Assembly: GCA_944322305.1 (NCBI GenBank)
Contig: CALUOP010000007.1
Location: 1-64,000, forward strand
Direction of reading: 5' to 3'
Length of the DNA stretch: 64,000 bases
Origin: an uncultured Coriobacteriaceae bacterium
GTDB lineage: Bacteria > Actinomycetota > Coriobacteriia > Coriobacteriales > Coriobacteriaceae
Under the pieces are notes generated by a model. It had not been told where the DNA came from, did not search any database, and saw only the letters and a program-made list of their open reading frames with translations. Made by a program: the position numbers and the translations under genes. Shown piece by piece: positions 17,147 through 26,010 of this stretch; within the stretch, counting starts at the first letter, position 1, and every line of letters begins with the position of its first letter.

Positions 17147-18196
17147 GTGGCCGAGAAGAGCAGACGCGCGTCGGAGTGCGCAGACGCGGCGGGAGAGCCC
17201 AAAGGCACGGCTTTAGCGCCGGCGGGGAAGCACGCGCGCGCCGCGCGGGCGTCCGGCGCGCAGGCGGCTGCGAATCCTGGCGTTTTGCCCGCCGCAGAGG
17301 CTCCGCGCGCCGCTCACCGCGCGCATGTGGACGCCGAGCGCCATCACCACCACACGCACGCCGCCGGCTCGCACCACCCGGGCGGGCACCACCTGCTTTC
17401 GGTGGAGCACCTGAGCGTGTCGTTTACCCTGTACGACCCTGCGGCGCCGTTTTTCAGCGCCCCGCGCGTGGAGAGCCGCGTGATAAACGATCTCTCGCTT
17501 TCGGTGCACGCGGGCGAGATCTTGGCCGTGGTGGGCGCAAGCGGCTCGGGCAAGACGCTCCTGGCGGACGCGATTCTCGGCCTGTACGAGCCAAACTCCC
17601 GGGTAACCGGCACGATCTGGTTTGACGGCGCGCGGCAGGACGCGGCGGGGCTGCAGGCGCTGCGCGGGCACGGCATCTCGCTTGTGCCGCAAAGCGTGAC
17701 GAACCTCGACCCGCTCATGCGGGTGGGGCGCCAGATCGTGGGCAACGCCCGGGGCGAGGAGCGCCGCCGGCGCACGGAGCGCATGCGTGAGCTTATGGCG
17801 GCCTACGGGCTGCCGCCCGAGATTGAGCGCCTGTACCCGCACGAGCTTTCGGGCGGCATGGCGCGCCGCGTGCTGCTGCTGTGCGCGCTGATAGACCAGC
17901 CGCGCCTGATCGTGGCCGACGAGCCCACGCCGGGCCTCGACCTCGACCTGGCGGTGCGCGCCGTCTCCGATCTGCGGCGCTTTGCCGACGAGGGCGGTGG
18001 GGTGCTGCTCATCACGCACGACATCGAGCTGGCCCTGCGGGTGGCCGACCGCGTGGCGGTGTTTCGCGACGGCGCGGTGGTGGAGGAGACGGCGCGCGAG
18101 AACTTCGACGCGCCCGAGCTGCTGGAGCATCCGTTTAGCCGCGCGTTGTGGCATGCGATGCCCGAGCACGATTTCGACGACGCGCCGGCGTGCTAG
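17147..18196 (+). CDS. ABC transporter ATPase (DppD/NikD type) with His-rich leader
   Basis: 349 aa. Residues 1-85 are an unusual leader ending in a His-rich stretch (HHHHTHAAGSHHPGGHH, about residues 66-82); the ATPase domain begins at LLSVEHLSVSF. Walker A is GASGSGKT, the signature is LSGGMARR, and Walker B is LIVADEPTPGLD. The leader could bind or store a metal ion, supporting nickel as substrate, but this is inference. A GTG start at 17147 is chosen from GGGAGG five bases upstream. The reading frame is open far upstream through the permease gene, which is a shadow and not coding. Confidence 0.87.
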   Translation: MAEKSRRASECADAAGEPKGTALAPAGKHARAARASGAQAAANPGVLPAAEAPRAAHRAHVDAERHHHHTHAAGSHHPGGHHLLSVEHLSVSFTLYDPAAPFFSAPRVESRVINDLSLSVHAGEILAVVGASGSGKTLLADAILGLYEPNSRVTGTIWFDGARQDAAGLQALRGHGISLVPQSVTNLDPLMRVGRQIVGNARGEERRRRTERMRELMAAYGLPPEIERLYPHELSGGMARRVLLLCALIDQPRLIVADEPTPGLDLDLAVRAVSDLRRFADEGGGVLLITHDIELALRVADRVAVFRDGAVVEETARENFDAPELLEHPFSRALWHAMPEHDFDDAPAC

Positions 18197-18251
18197 GGAG
18201 GCGCCGGTTCCGCCGGGCAGCCAGGCGCCGCAACGCGGAAAAGGAGGAGCT

Positions 18252-19013
18252 ATGAGCCTGCAGGCGTGCGACATAACGTTTGCCTACGACGGTGCCCAGC
18301 CGCTGTACCAGGGGCTTTCGCTTGACGTGGAGCCGGGTGAGCGCGTGGCGCTGGCGGCTCCCTCGGGCGCGGGCAAGACCACGCTGTGCCGGATTCTGGC
18401 GGGATACGTGGAGCCGCAGGCGGGGCGCGTGCTGGTAGACGGCGCGCCGTTGGTGCCGCTGGCGCGCCGCCGCGGGGCGGTTGCGCGCACGTCGCAGCCG
18501 GTGCAGCTGCTGGCCCAGCACCCCGAGCAGGCCTTTGACCCGCGGCTCCGCGTGGGCAAGAGTCTGCGCGAGGGCGTTGCCGGCCTGCCAGGAGCCGTGC
18601 GTGCCGAGGCGGAGGCTGCGCTGGCGGCCTACGCCGGCGCCGGCGCGGGCCGTCCGGGCGATTCAGACGGCGCGTGCGGCCCGGCCGGCCCGGCCGGTCC
18701 GGCTGCCGCAGCCGCCGCGCGTCCGTGCACCGCGCTGCTCGAGCGCTTCGGCGTCCGCCCGGCATGGCTCACGCGGTTCCCGCACGAGCTCTCGGGCGGC
18801 GAGCTCATGCGCTGCGCGATGGTGCGGGCGCTTCTCGCCCGCCCGCGCTACCTCATCGCCGACGAGTCAACGGCCATGCTTGACGCCCTCACGCAGGCAC
18901 AGCTGTGGCGCGCGCTTATCGCCGAGGCCGACGCCCGGGGCTTGGGGCTCGTGCTGGTTTCGCACGCGCCGGCGCTGGTGAGCCGCGTAGCCACGCGCGT
19001 GGTCGAGCTGTAG
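18252..19013 (+). CDS. ABC transporter ATPase (DppF/NikE type)
   Basis: 253 aa. Walker A is APSGAGKTT, the signature LSGGELMR, and Walker B YLIADESTAML. Between the helical subdomain and the signature there is a Gly/Ala/Pro-rich insert (about residues 125-155, GAGAGRPGDSDGACGPAGP) not usual for the family. It is short because it lacks the C-terminal oligopeptide-binding extension (no CxxRCP-type motif seen). The start follows AAAGGAGGAGCT. It is the last gene of the ABC operon. Confidence 0.88.
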   Translation: MSLQACDITFAYDGAQPLYQGLSLDVEPGERVALAAPSGAGKTTLCRILAGYVEPQAGRVLVDGAPLVPLARRRGAVARTSQPVQLLAQHPEQAFDPRLRVGKSLREGVAGLPGAVRAEAEAALAAYAGAGAGRPGDSDGACGPAGPAGPAAAAAARPCTALLERFGVRPAWLTRFPHELSGGELMRCAMVRALLARPRYLIADESTAMLDALTQAQLWRALIAEADARGLGLVLVSHAPALVSRVATRVVEL

Positions 19014-19233
19014 GGGCGCGCCACCCGCCCGCCGCGCGCCGGCGTTGCCCGCATCCACCCACTGCGCCGGCCCCTGGCAGGCCGAGGGGCTCCGCCCGCC
19101 GCTTTTCTCGCCCGCCAGCGGCTGCGTCCGTTCATCATGTTACTTCGCCGGGACGGGCTACCCGCCGCCCCGCCGCCGTACTAAGATAGAAAGCCTAGAC
19201 GCCAGCCGCGCATGCGCAAGCAAAGGAGCCGCC

Positions 19234-20454
19234 ATGGGGGACGTTCGCTACAACTTTGACGAGGCCATCGATCGCCGCCATGACCCGCTGAGCTTTTCGG
19301 AGAAGTGGAGCACCGCCGCCGCCATAGCCCGCGCCAACGGCGTGGCCGCCATCACCGACGAGCACCTGGCGCTTTCCACCGCCGACATGGACTTCCGCTG
19401 CGCCGAGCCCATCCTCGCGGCCCTGCGCGCCACCGTTGACCACGGCGTGTTCGGGTATTCGACCCTCGCCGGCAACAGCCGCTACACCCGCGCCATCCGC
19501 AACTGGTTCGCCGCGCGTGACGGCTGGGACATCGACCTCGATCGCATCGTGTTCTCCAACGGCACCACGGCCGCCGTCAACCGCCTGGTGCGCACCTTCA
19601 CGCGCCCGGGCGACTCGGTCATCGTGCAGCCGCCGGTGTACCCGCCGTTCTTCTCGGCGGTCACGGCCAACGGGCGCAAGCTGGCGCTCAACCCGCTCGT
19701 GCCGGACGAGAACCTGCGCTACACCATAGACTTCGACGGCTTCGAGGCCCTGGCGGCCGAGAAGCGCACGCGCCTGTTTTTGCTGTGCAATCCCCAGAAC
19801 CCCACCGGTCGCGTGTGGACGCCCGAGGAGCTGGGCCGGCTTGCCGAGATCTGCGCGCGCCACAACGTGCTGGTGGTGGCCGACGAGATCCACGGCGACC
19901 TCACGCGCCGCGACGTGCGCATGCGCCACTTTGCCGAGGTGGCGCCCGACGTGCGCGCGATCACGTGCACCTCGGTTGACAAGAGCTTCAACCTGTCGGG
20001 GCTTTCCTCGGCCAACCTGGTGTTCTTCTCGGCCGACGACCAGGAGAAGTACCTGGAGGAGACCTGCCACGTGGATCCGAGCCCGTTTGCCATCAGCGCG
20101 GTGATCGCCGCGTACGAGGAGGGCGAGGACTGGCTGGACCAGCTGCTCGACTACCTTGACGGCAACATTGCCGCGGCGCTTGAGATCTTTGCCGACCAGC
20201 TGCCCGACGTGCGGGCAACCAGGCCCGAGGGCACCTATATGCTGTGGCTCGACTTTGAGCGCGCGGCGCGCCGGCGCGGCCTTGCGCCCGAGGACCTGCA
20301 CCGCGTCATCTACGACGGCGCCAAGGTCATCCTGCGCGACGGCGCGGCGTTTGACCCCGAGCGCGGTGCGTACTTCCAGCGTATGTGCGTGCCGGCGACC
20401 CGCCAGCTGGTGGCCGAGGCCTGCATGCGCATCGCCCGCGTCCTGAACGCATAG
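19234..20454 (+). CDS. MalY/PatB-type PLP aminotransferase or C-S beta-lyase
   Basis: 406 aa. Fold-type I aminotransferase signature residues are present: NPQNPTGR, VVADEIHGDL and the Schiff-base lysine K250 in TSVDKSFNLSGL. The N-terminal YNFDEAIDRRHDPLSFSEKW and HGVFGYSTL segments are typical of MalY/PatB, which cleave cystathionine or cysteine to pyruvate, ammonia and a thiol. The start is ATG 19234, after AAAGGAGCCGCC. A 220-base GC-rich gap separates it from the ABC operon, so it may have its own promoter. Substrate is not determined. Confidence 0.87.
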   Translation: MGDVRYNFDEAIDRRHDPLSFSEKWSTAAAIARANGVAAITDEHLALSTADMDFRCAEPILAALRATVDHGVFGYSTLAGNSRYTRAIRNWFAARDGWDIDLDRIVFSNGTTAAVNRLVRTFTRPGDSVIVQPPVYPPFFSAVTANGRKLALNPLVPDENLRYTIDFDGFEALAAEKRTRLFLLCNPQNPTGRVWTPEELGRLAEICARHNVLVVADEIHGDLTRRDVRMRHFAEVAPDVRAITCTSVDKSFNLSGLSSANLVFFSADDQEKYLEETCHVDPSPFAISAVIAAYEEGEDWLDQLLDYLDGNIAAALEIFADQLPDVRATRPEGTYMLWLDFERAARRRGLAPEDLHRVIYDGAKVILRDGAAFDPERGAYFQRMCVPATRQLVAEACMRIARVLNA

Positions 20455-20561
20455 CGCCGGTCTGCCACGGGGCTTGCCCCGGCGGGCCGATGAGCCGGGG
20501 CCGTCCCCGCGGCGGGCCCGTTAGGGGGGGCAGGCCGCGGGTGGGCCAGCCGCATCCGCGG

Positions 20562-21284
20562 CTAGACCGTGCTTCTCACCGCGGTGTCGCGGAAGCAGAA
20601 CATGTCGGGACGGTGGTGCGACTGCGTGCACTCAAACATGATGCCCTGCGCGTTGAAGGCCTGCGTGGTCATCACCGCCACGTAGTCGATCCCGTTGAGG
20701 TCGAGCATCTCCTTGTCGTGGTGCGTGGCGCGCTCCACGGTGATGGTGCGCTTGCCCATGGCCACGATGCAGCCCAGCTCGTTTTCCAAGAAGTTGTAGA
20801 TGGACTGCCCGGCGATCTCGGCGGTGAGCCCGGGCACCTGCTCGTCCAGGAAGTAGCTGCGGTCGAGAATGGCTGCCACGCCGTTGAGGCGCCGCACGCG
20901 CTCCACGTACACGAGCTTGTCGCCCACGGCGTAGCCGGTGGCTGCGGCGACACGCTCGTCGGCCACCACGTGCTCGAAGGCGCCCACCTCGGTTGAGGAG
21001 GAGAGGTGGTTGCGCGCGCTGGTCTCGGCAAACGACTCGATGCCGCCCACGGTGAACGAGGCGCGCTCGGCCGGCTGGTAGATGACGCGCACGCCTTTGC
21101 CGTGGATGGGCTGCACGTAGCCCTGGTCGCGCAGCAGCGACAACGCGCGCCGCAGCGTGTTGTGCGAGCACCCGTAGGCCTTTACCAGCACGCTTTCCGA
21201 GGGGAGGAACGACTGGTAAGGGTACGTGCCGTCCTCGATGTTGGCGCGGATGTCGCGGAATATGGCGTCGTAGAGTGCTTTCAT
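20562..21284 (-). CDS. treR: GntR-family repressor, probable trehalose operon regulator TreR
   Basis: 240 aa. The N-terminal winged helix (LPSESVLVKAYGCSHNTLRRALSLL read in parts, then HGKGVRVIY) is followed by a UTRA effector domain (LNGVAAILDRSYFLDEQVPG, TITVERATHHDKEML). The gene is divergent from the trehalose PTS and hydrolase genes, so trehalose 6-phosphate is the likely inducer. The start at 21284 has AAAGGA six bases upstream. Three near-identical palindromes in the intervening region are probable binding sites, one close to its own start, implying autoregulation. Confidence 0.87.
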   Translation of the reverse strand: MKALYDAIFRDIRANIEDGTYPYQSFLPSESVLVKAYGCSHNTLRRALSLLRDQGYVQPIHGKGVRVIYQPAERASFTVGGIESFAETSARNHLSSSTEVGAFEHVVADERVAAATGYAVGDKLVYVERVRRLNGVAAILDRSYFLDEQVPGLTAEIAGQSIYNFLENELGCIVAMGKRTITVERATHHDKEMLDLNGIDYVAVMTTQAFNAQGIMFECTQSHHRPDMFCFRDTAVRSTV

Positions 21285-21326
21285 GCGGATCCTTTCGCCC
21301 GGTGAGAACAACCTACCAGATGCAGA

Positions 21327-21344
21327 AACTCATTTGAATAACTT
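21327..21344. promoter_or_regulatory. Candidate TreR operator 1
   Basis: AACTCATTTGAATAACTT, an imperfect palindrome 43 bases upstream of the treR start. It matches the other two copies at 21428 and 21472. Confidence 0.65.
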
Positions 21345-21427
21345 TCTCGTCTACGGTACTATGAAAACGATACCACTACCGTTTGCGGGTGATTATGCCC
21401 CGTTTGCCGGAGTTTTTCTCAACGGCA

Positions 21428-21445
21428 AACTTATTTGAATGAGTT
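21428..21445. promoter_or_regulatory. Candidate TreR operator 2
   Basis: AACTTATTTGAATGAGTT, one mismatch away from operator 3. It lies in the treR/treP intergenic region. Confidence 0.7.
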
Positions 21446-21471
21446 AGGTCGCAGATGTGCCACAATAAGCT

Positions 21472-21491
21472 CAACTTATTTAAATGAGTTG
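21472..21491. promoter_or_regulatory. Candidate TreR operator 3
   Basis: CAACTTATTTAAATGAGTTG, a near-perfect 20-bp palindrome 44 bases from operator 2 (start to start) and about 130 bases before the treP start. Confidence 0.72.
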
Positions 21492-21620
21492 CTGGACACG
21501 GTGGGGTGGCGGCGCGAAGGGACGAAAAGGGCGCGCTACCACGCAGGAGAGAAGGTTGCCCGCCCAGGAGCACGGAGGTTCCCGCCCAGCAGCGCAGACG
21601 GTTACGAGGGAGGTAACTGC

Positions 21621-23606
21621 ATGGCAAAGTACACGGAGGATGCGGCCAAGCTCCTCGAGCTTGTGGGCGGGAAGGAGAACATCTCCGCCGTTACCCACTG
21701 CATGACGCGCATGCGCTTCGTGCTGGTGGACGGGTCCAAGGCCGACGTGAAAGCCATCGAGGATCTGCCGGCGGCGAAGGGTACCTTCACCCAGGCGGGT
21801 CAGTTCCAGGTCATCATCGGCAACGACGTGGCCGACTTCTATCAGGAGTTTACGGCCATCTCGGGCATCGAGGGCGTGTCCAAGGAGGCCGCCAAGGCCG
21901 CGGCGGGCGCCAACCAGAACCCGCTGCAGCGCGCCATGGGCGTTCTCGGCGAGATCTTCGCACCGCTCATCCCGGCTCTTATCTGCGGCGGTCTGATCCT
22001 GGGCTTCCGCAACATCATCGGCGAGGTCAACTTCTTCAACGACGCCGGCGCCTTCGACCTTGAGCACGGCACCCTGTCCATCGCCGACATCTCCACCTTC
22101 TGGATGGGCATGTACAACTTCCTGTGGGTCATCGGCGAGGCCGTGTTCCACATGCTGCCCGTGGGCATCTGCTGGTCGGTCACCCGCAAGATGGGCACCA
22201 CCCCGATCCTGGGCATCGTGCTCGGCCTCACGCTCGTGAGCCCGCAGCTGCTCAACGGCTTCTCCGTTGCCACCGCCACGCCTGAGGAGATCGCCGCCCA
22301 CACCTACGACTTCGGCTTCTACTCCTTCGTGGGCACCGGCTACCAGGGCCAGGTCATCGCCGCCCTCATGGCTGCCTTCGTGCTCGTGTGGCTCGAGAAG
22401 TTCTTCACCAAGGTCACGCTCGAGGTCGTGCGCATGATCGTGGTGCCGTTCATGTCGCTCGTGCCGGCTGTGTTTATCGCCCACCTCATCGTCGGCCCCA
22501 TCGGCTGGGCCATCGGCGACGCCATCGCCAACGTGGTCAACGCCGGCCTGTCCTCCAACTTCCGCGTGGTCTTCGCCGCCATCTTCGGCGCCCTGTACGC
22601 CCCGCTCGTGATGACCGGCCTGCACCACATGACCAACGCTATCGACACCCAGCTCGTCAACAACCTCGGCTACACCACTCTGTGGCCCATGATCGCGCTG
22701 TCCAACATCGCGCAGGGCTCCGCCGTGCTCGCCATGATCGTGCTCCAGAAGAAGAACGAGCGCGTCCAGCAGGTCAACATCCCCGCGTGCGTCTCGTGCT
22801 ACCTGGGCGTTACCGAGCCTGCGCTGTTCGGCGTCAACCTCAAGTACAAGTTCCCGCTGCTCTGCGGCATGGCCGGCTCCGCGGTTGCCGCCATGGTCTG
22901 CACCGGCTTCTCCGTCAAGGCCCTCTCCATCGGCGTCGGCGGCCTGCCCGGCATCCTGTCCATCATGTTCAACTACTGGGGCATCTTCGCGCTGTGCATG
23001 CTCATCGCCATCGTGATCCCGTTCGCCCTCACCATGTTCGTGGGCATGCAGAAGCTCTCCGCCTCTGAGCGCGGCCTGGTTGCCCTCGAGGCCGCCGCGG
23101 TCGCCGAGGCCCCGGCCGCCGAGGCCGCCCCGGTTGCTTCGGGGCCCGGCGAACTGGTGTGCCCCGTGACCGGCTCCGTCAAGCCCATCGAGGACATGCC
23201 CGACCCGGTCTTCTCCAGCAAGTGCATGGGCGACGGCGTGTGCATCGAGCCCGCCTCCGGCGCCGACACCGTGGTTGCCCCGGCCGACGCCACCGTCACC
23301 GTGACCATGCCGGCCTCCAACCACGCCGTGGGCCTCACGCTCGCCAACGGCATGGAGCTCCTCATCCACGTGGGCATCGACACCGTGGACATGGGCGGCG
23401 ACGGCTTTGCCTGCTTCGTCAAGCAGGGTGACGCCGTCAAGGCCGGCCAGAAGCTCCTGACCTTCTCGCAGGACAAGATCAAGGCCGCCGGCCACCCCAC
23501 GGCCACCGCGTTCGTGGTGTCCGCGCCCGGCAGCGCCAAGAGCGTGTCCTACACCAGCGGCATGGACGCCGAAGCCGGCGCCACCGCCGTGGTGAGCTAC
23601 GAGTAA
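21621..23606 (+). CDS. treP: PTS trehalose-specific EIIBCA
   Basis: 661 aa with three domains in order. EIIB (1-85) has the phosphorylated cysteine C27 in VTHCMTRMR. EIIC spans about 105-490 with NIIGEVNFF and GVTEPALFGVNLKYKFP. A C-terminal EIIA-Glc-like domain (about 510-661) has the active histidine H583 in LLIHVGIDTVDMGGDGF. Alternating Ala/Glu linkers separate C and A. It takes up trehalose and delivers trehalose 6-phosphate. Having its own EIIA makes it independent of other EIIA proteins and a possible donor to the EIIA-less system at 8266. The start ATG 21621 follows GAGGGAGG; an upstream open frame lacks a signal. Confidence 0.92.
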   Translation: MAKYTEDAAKLLELVGGKENISAVTHCMTRMRFVLVDGSKADVKAIEDLPAAKGTFTQAGQFQVIIGNDVADFYQEFTAISGIEGVSKEAAKAAAGANQNPLQRAMGVLGEIFAPLIPALICGGLILGFRNIIGEVNFFNDAGAFDLEHGTLSIADISTFWMGMYNFLWVIGEAVFHMLPVGICWSVTRKMGTTPILGIVLGLTLVSPQLLNGFSVATATPEEIAAHTYDFGFYSFVGTGYQGQVIAALMAAFVLVWLEKFFTKVTLEVVRMIVVPFMSLVPAVFIAHLIVGPIGWAIGDAIANVVNAGLSSNFRVVFAAIFGALYAPLVMTGLHHMTNAIDTQLVNNLGYTTLWPMIALSNIAQGSAVLAMIVLQKKNERVQQVNIPACVSCYLGVTEPALFGVNLKYKFPLLCGMAGSAVAAMVCTGFSVKALSIGVGGLPGILSIMFNYWGIFALCMLIAIVIPFALTMFVGMQKLSASERGLVALEAAAVAEAPAAEAAPVASGPGELVCPVTGSVKPIEDMPDPVFSSKCMGDGVCIEPASGADTVVAPADATVTVTMPASNHAVGLTLANGMELLIHVGIDTVDMGGDGFACFVKQGDAVKAGQKLLTFSQDKIKAAGHPTATAFVVSAPGSAKSVSYTSGMDAEAGATAVVSYE

Positions 23607-23696
23607 GCGCTTCCGTGCTCCAGCGCCGGGCGGCCCGGGTCTTCGGGCCCGGGCTTCCCGGCGCGTCCCTTAAGGGCGTGAGGTGCAGACCTCCGA
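23607..23696 (+). terminator. GC-rich hairpin after treP
   Basis: GCGCCGGG (23623-23630) pairs with CCCGGCGC (23657-23664), enclosing CCCGGG/CCCGGG. There is no strong T run, so it may attenuate between treP and treC rather than fully terminate. Confidence 0.5.
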
Positions 23697-23820
23697 GTTA
23701 TATTGCGGTTCAGCGGCGCGCCGCACTGCGGGCTGGCCCCGGGAAGCCGCAAACGCGCAGGTAACGCGCGGACGGCTTCCTTCCTACTCCTTGGGATAGA
23801 CCCGAGAACCGCAATATAAC
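23697..23820. repeat. Nested inverted-repeat element, 124 bp
   Basis: A perfect 15-bp inverted repeat, GTTATATTGCGGTTC (23697-23711) and GAACCGCAATATAAC (23806-23820), encloses an inner hairpin GGAAGCCG/CGGCTTCC followed by TTCCT. Size and layout match the elements at 37374 and 53839, though the end sequence differs. It sits between treP and treC; the remaining ~135 bases before treC hold nothing recognisable apart from its ribosome binding site. Confidence 0.75.
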
Positions 23821-23955
23821 GCGAAGGTTTGCGCAAAGGCGGGGTGCAACCCGCATCGCGGGACGATATTCGCGCCCGCCCGCGCGCCGAAGCGCGTACG
23901 CACGCACGATCCCGCCGGCTTTCGGCCGGCTGTGAAAGAAAGGGGCAAGGCTCTC

Positions 23956-25677
23956 ATGCCTGAACTCGAACGCGATTTCAGAAAAGCCGTCGTGTACCAG
24001 GTCTACGTCAAGAGCTTCTGCGACACTAACGGCGACGGCTTGGGCGATCTGCCGGGCATCACCTCCAAGCTCGACTATCTTAAGCACCTGGGCATCGACT
24101 ATCTGTGGCTCACGCCGTTTTACCCATCGCCCCAGCGCGACAACGGCTACGACGTGTCCGATTACTGCGCGGTGGATCCCACCTACGGCACCATGGCCGA
24201 CTTCGAGGAGCTGGTGGCCCAGGCGCGCAAGCGCGGCATCGGCATCATGCTCGACATGGTGCTGTGCCACACCTCTGTCAAGCACGAGTGGTTCCGCCGC
24301 GCCCTGATGGGCGAGGAGCGCTACCGCAACTACTACATCCTGCGCGACGGCCGCGGCTCCACCGGCCCGGATGACCCCGGCGAGCCGCCCACCAATTGGC
24401 AGTGCGTCTTTGGCGGCAGCGCCTGGGAGTGGGTGCCGCGCTTGGGCAAGTGGTACCTGCACCTGCATGACCGCAGCCAGCCCGACCTCGACTGGCGCAA
24501 CCCCGAGGTGCGCGACGAGCTGGTGAACGTGGTGCGCTTCTGGCGCGAGAAGGGCGTCAGCGGCTTCCGCTTCGACGTGGTGAACCTCATCTCCAAGCCG
24601 GAGGTCTTCGAGGACGTGCCGGGCTCAGGCAGCGCCTGCCGCTCGCTCGTTGCCGACGGCCCGCACGTGCACGAGTTTCTGAAGGAGCTCGTTGAGCGCT
24701 CGGGCATCGACGGCATGATGACCGTGGGCGAGATGGCCTCCACCAACCTCAAGAACTGCGTGCGCTACACCAATCCCGCCGAGCACGAGCTGGGGCAGGT
24801 CTTCAACTTCCACCACCTCAAGGTGGACTACAAAGACGGCAACAAGTGGGCCCTGCAGGAGCCCGACATCGCCAAGATGCGCGCTATCTTCAGCACCTGG
24901 CAGGAGGGCATGCAGATGGGCGGCGGCACCAACGCGCTGTTCTGGTGCAACCACGACCAGCCCCGCGCCATCACGCGCTTCGGCGGCCGCGAGCGCGTGG
25001 GCGAGCTCGGCGGCAGCTGGGAGAAGGTGGGCAAAACGCTTGCGCTGTGCACGCACCTGATGCAGGGCGTTCCCTACATCTTCCAGGGCGAGGAGATCGG
25101 CACCACCAACGCCGGCTTCACCGCCATCGACCAGTTCCGCGACGTGGAAACCTTCAACAACTACCGCACCCTGCTTTCCGAGGGCAAGACCGAGGCCGAG
25201 GCGCTTACCATCGTCAACGAGCGCTCGCGTGACAACGGCCGCACCCCCATGCAGTGGACGGCCGAGAAGAACGCGGGCTTCACCACCGGCAAGCCGTGGA
25301 TCGGCTTGCCCGACAACTACGACCGCGTCAACGTGGAGGCTGAGATCGACAAGCCCGGCACCCTCTGGAGCTTCTACCGCGAGCTTATCGCCCTGCGCAA
25401 GGAGCACGAGGTGATCTCGCACGGGACGGTGCGCTTTGTGGACGCCGGGCCCGCCGCGCCGAAGGTGGTTGCCTACGAGCGCGGCGTAGCGGGCGAGCAC
25501 CTGCTGGTGCTGTGCTCGTTCGACGGGGCGCCGTGCCGCGTGAGCTGCGAGGACTCCGTGGTCGACCTGGCACGCTCCGAGGTGCTCGTGGGCAACTACG
25601 ACGACGTGCAGGCAGACGCGGCGTCCGACACCGTGACGCTCAGGCCGTACGAGTCGGTGGCGTTCATCCAGCGCTGA
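23956..25677 (+). CDS. treC: Trehalose-6-phosphate hydrolase (GH13)
   Basis: 573 aa, the usual length for TreC or oligo-1,6-glucosidase. GH13 regions are in order: DMVLCHTS (region I), GFRFDVVNLI with the nucleophile Asp (II), TVGEMAS with the acid/base Glu (III), and NHDQPRAITRFG (IV). It starts KAVVYQVYVKSFCDTNGDGLGDL. It hydrolyses trehalose 6-phosphate to glucose and glucose 6-phosphate in the cytoplasm. Substrate assignment rests on position behind treP; sequence alone would also allow an alpha-1,6-glucosidase. ATG 23956 is chosen over the GTG at 23932 because GGGGCAAGG precedes it. Confidence 0.88.
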   Translation: MPELERDFRKAVVYQVYVKSFCDTNGDGLGDLPGITSKLDYLKHLGIDYLWLTPFYPSPQRDNGYDVSDYCAVDPTYGTMADFEELVAQARKRGIGIMLDMVLCHTSVKHEWFRRALMGEERYRNYYILRDGRGSTGPDDPGEPPTNWQCVFGGSAWEWVPRLGKWYLHLHDRSQPDLDWRNPEVRDELVNVVRFWREKGVSGFRFDVVNLISKPEVFEDVPGSGSACRSLVADGPHVHEFLKELVERSGIDGMMTVGEMASTNLKNCVRYTNPAEHELGQVFNFHHLKVDYKDGNKWALQEPDIAKMRAIFSTWQEGMQMGGGTNALFWCNHDQPRAITRFGGRERVGELGGSWEKVGKTLALCTHLMQGVPYIFQGEEIGTTNAGFTAIDQFRDVETFNNYRTLLSEGKTEAEALTIVNERSRDNGRTPMQWTAEKNAGFTTGKPWIGLPDNYDRVNVEAEIDKPGTLWSFYRELIALRKEHEVISHGTVRFVDAGPAAPKVVAYERGVAGEHLLVLCSFDGAPCRVSCEDSVVDLARSEVLVGNYDDVQADAASDTVTLRPYESVAFIQR

Positions 25678-26010
25678 CGCAAGCGCAGCCGGCGGTGCCT
25701 GCGGGGTGTTCCCGGCTCCTGCGCCTCTTGCCCCTCACGCCCGCGGCGCTTGCCGCGCGCCTCCCTTGCGTGCCCGCGGCTTTGTGCCGGCCGCATGCCG
25801 AAAACCTGGCAGGCCCCGTATTGCCTGCCAGGCACTTTTGTATGCGGGCAAGGTATGGCCGGTCATGAAAAACGGGTATTTTCGCGGGGTCACCCGTTGT
25901 GGAATACTGTTTTGGGAGAGCATGGGACACTGCTCTCCCAAAACGCCGCCGCGTGCCACCGTCGCCAAGGCCGCGCCGGGCGGGTATCGACCAAAAGGGG
26001 AGGGTCACGT
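25678..26010. other. Gap with terminator and two upstream hairpins
   Basis: Holds the treC terminator (25805-25839), then two consecutive stem-loops. AACGGGT (25871-25877) pairs with ACCCGTT (25891-25897), and a 14-bp perfect stem GTTTTGGGAGAGCA (25909-25922) pairs with 25931-25944. The latter lies ~67 bases before the DUF362 start and is not followed by Ts. No gene is supported. Confidence 0.6.
25805..25839 (+). terminator. Intrinsic terminator downstream of treC
   Basis: A 9-bp perfect stem CCTGGCAGG (25805-25813) with CCTGCCAGG (25824-25832), followed by CACTTTTG. Confidence 0.8.

Noticed and set aside
21435-21620. 62-residue N-terminal extension of TreP
   Set aside because: No ribosome binding site at the upstream start, and it would run through the operator sites; ATG 21621 has GAGGGAGG.
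25909-25944. Intrinsic terminator
   Set aside because: A perfect stem, but no T run on the plus strand, and treC already has a proper terminator 70 bases earlier.
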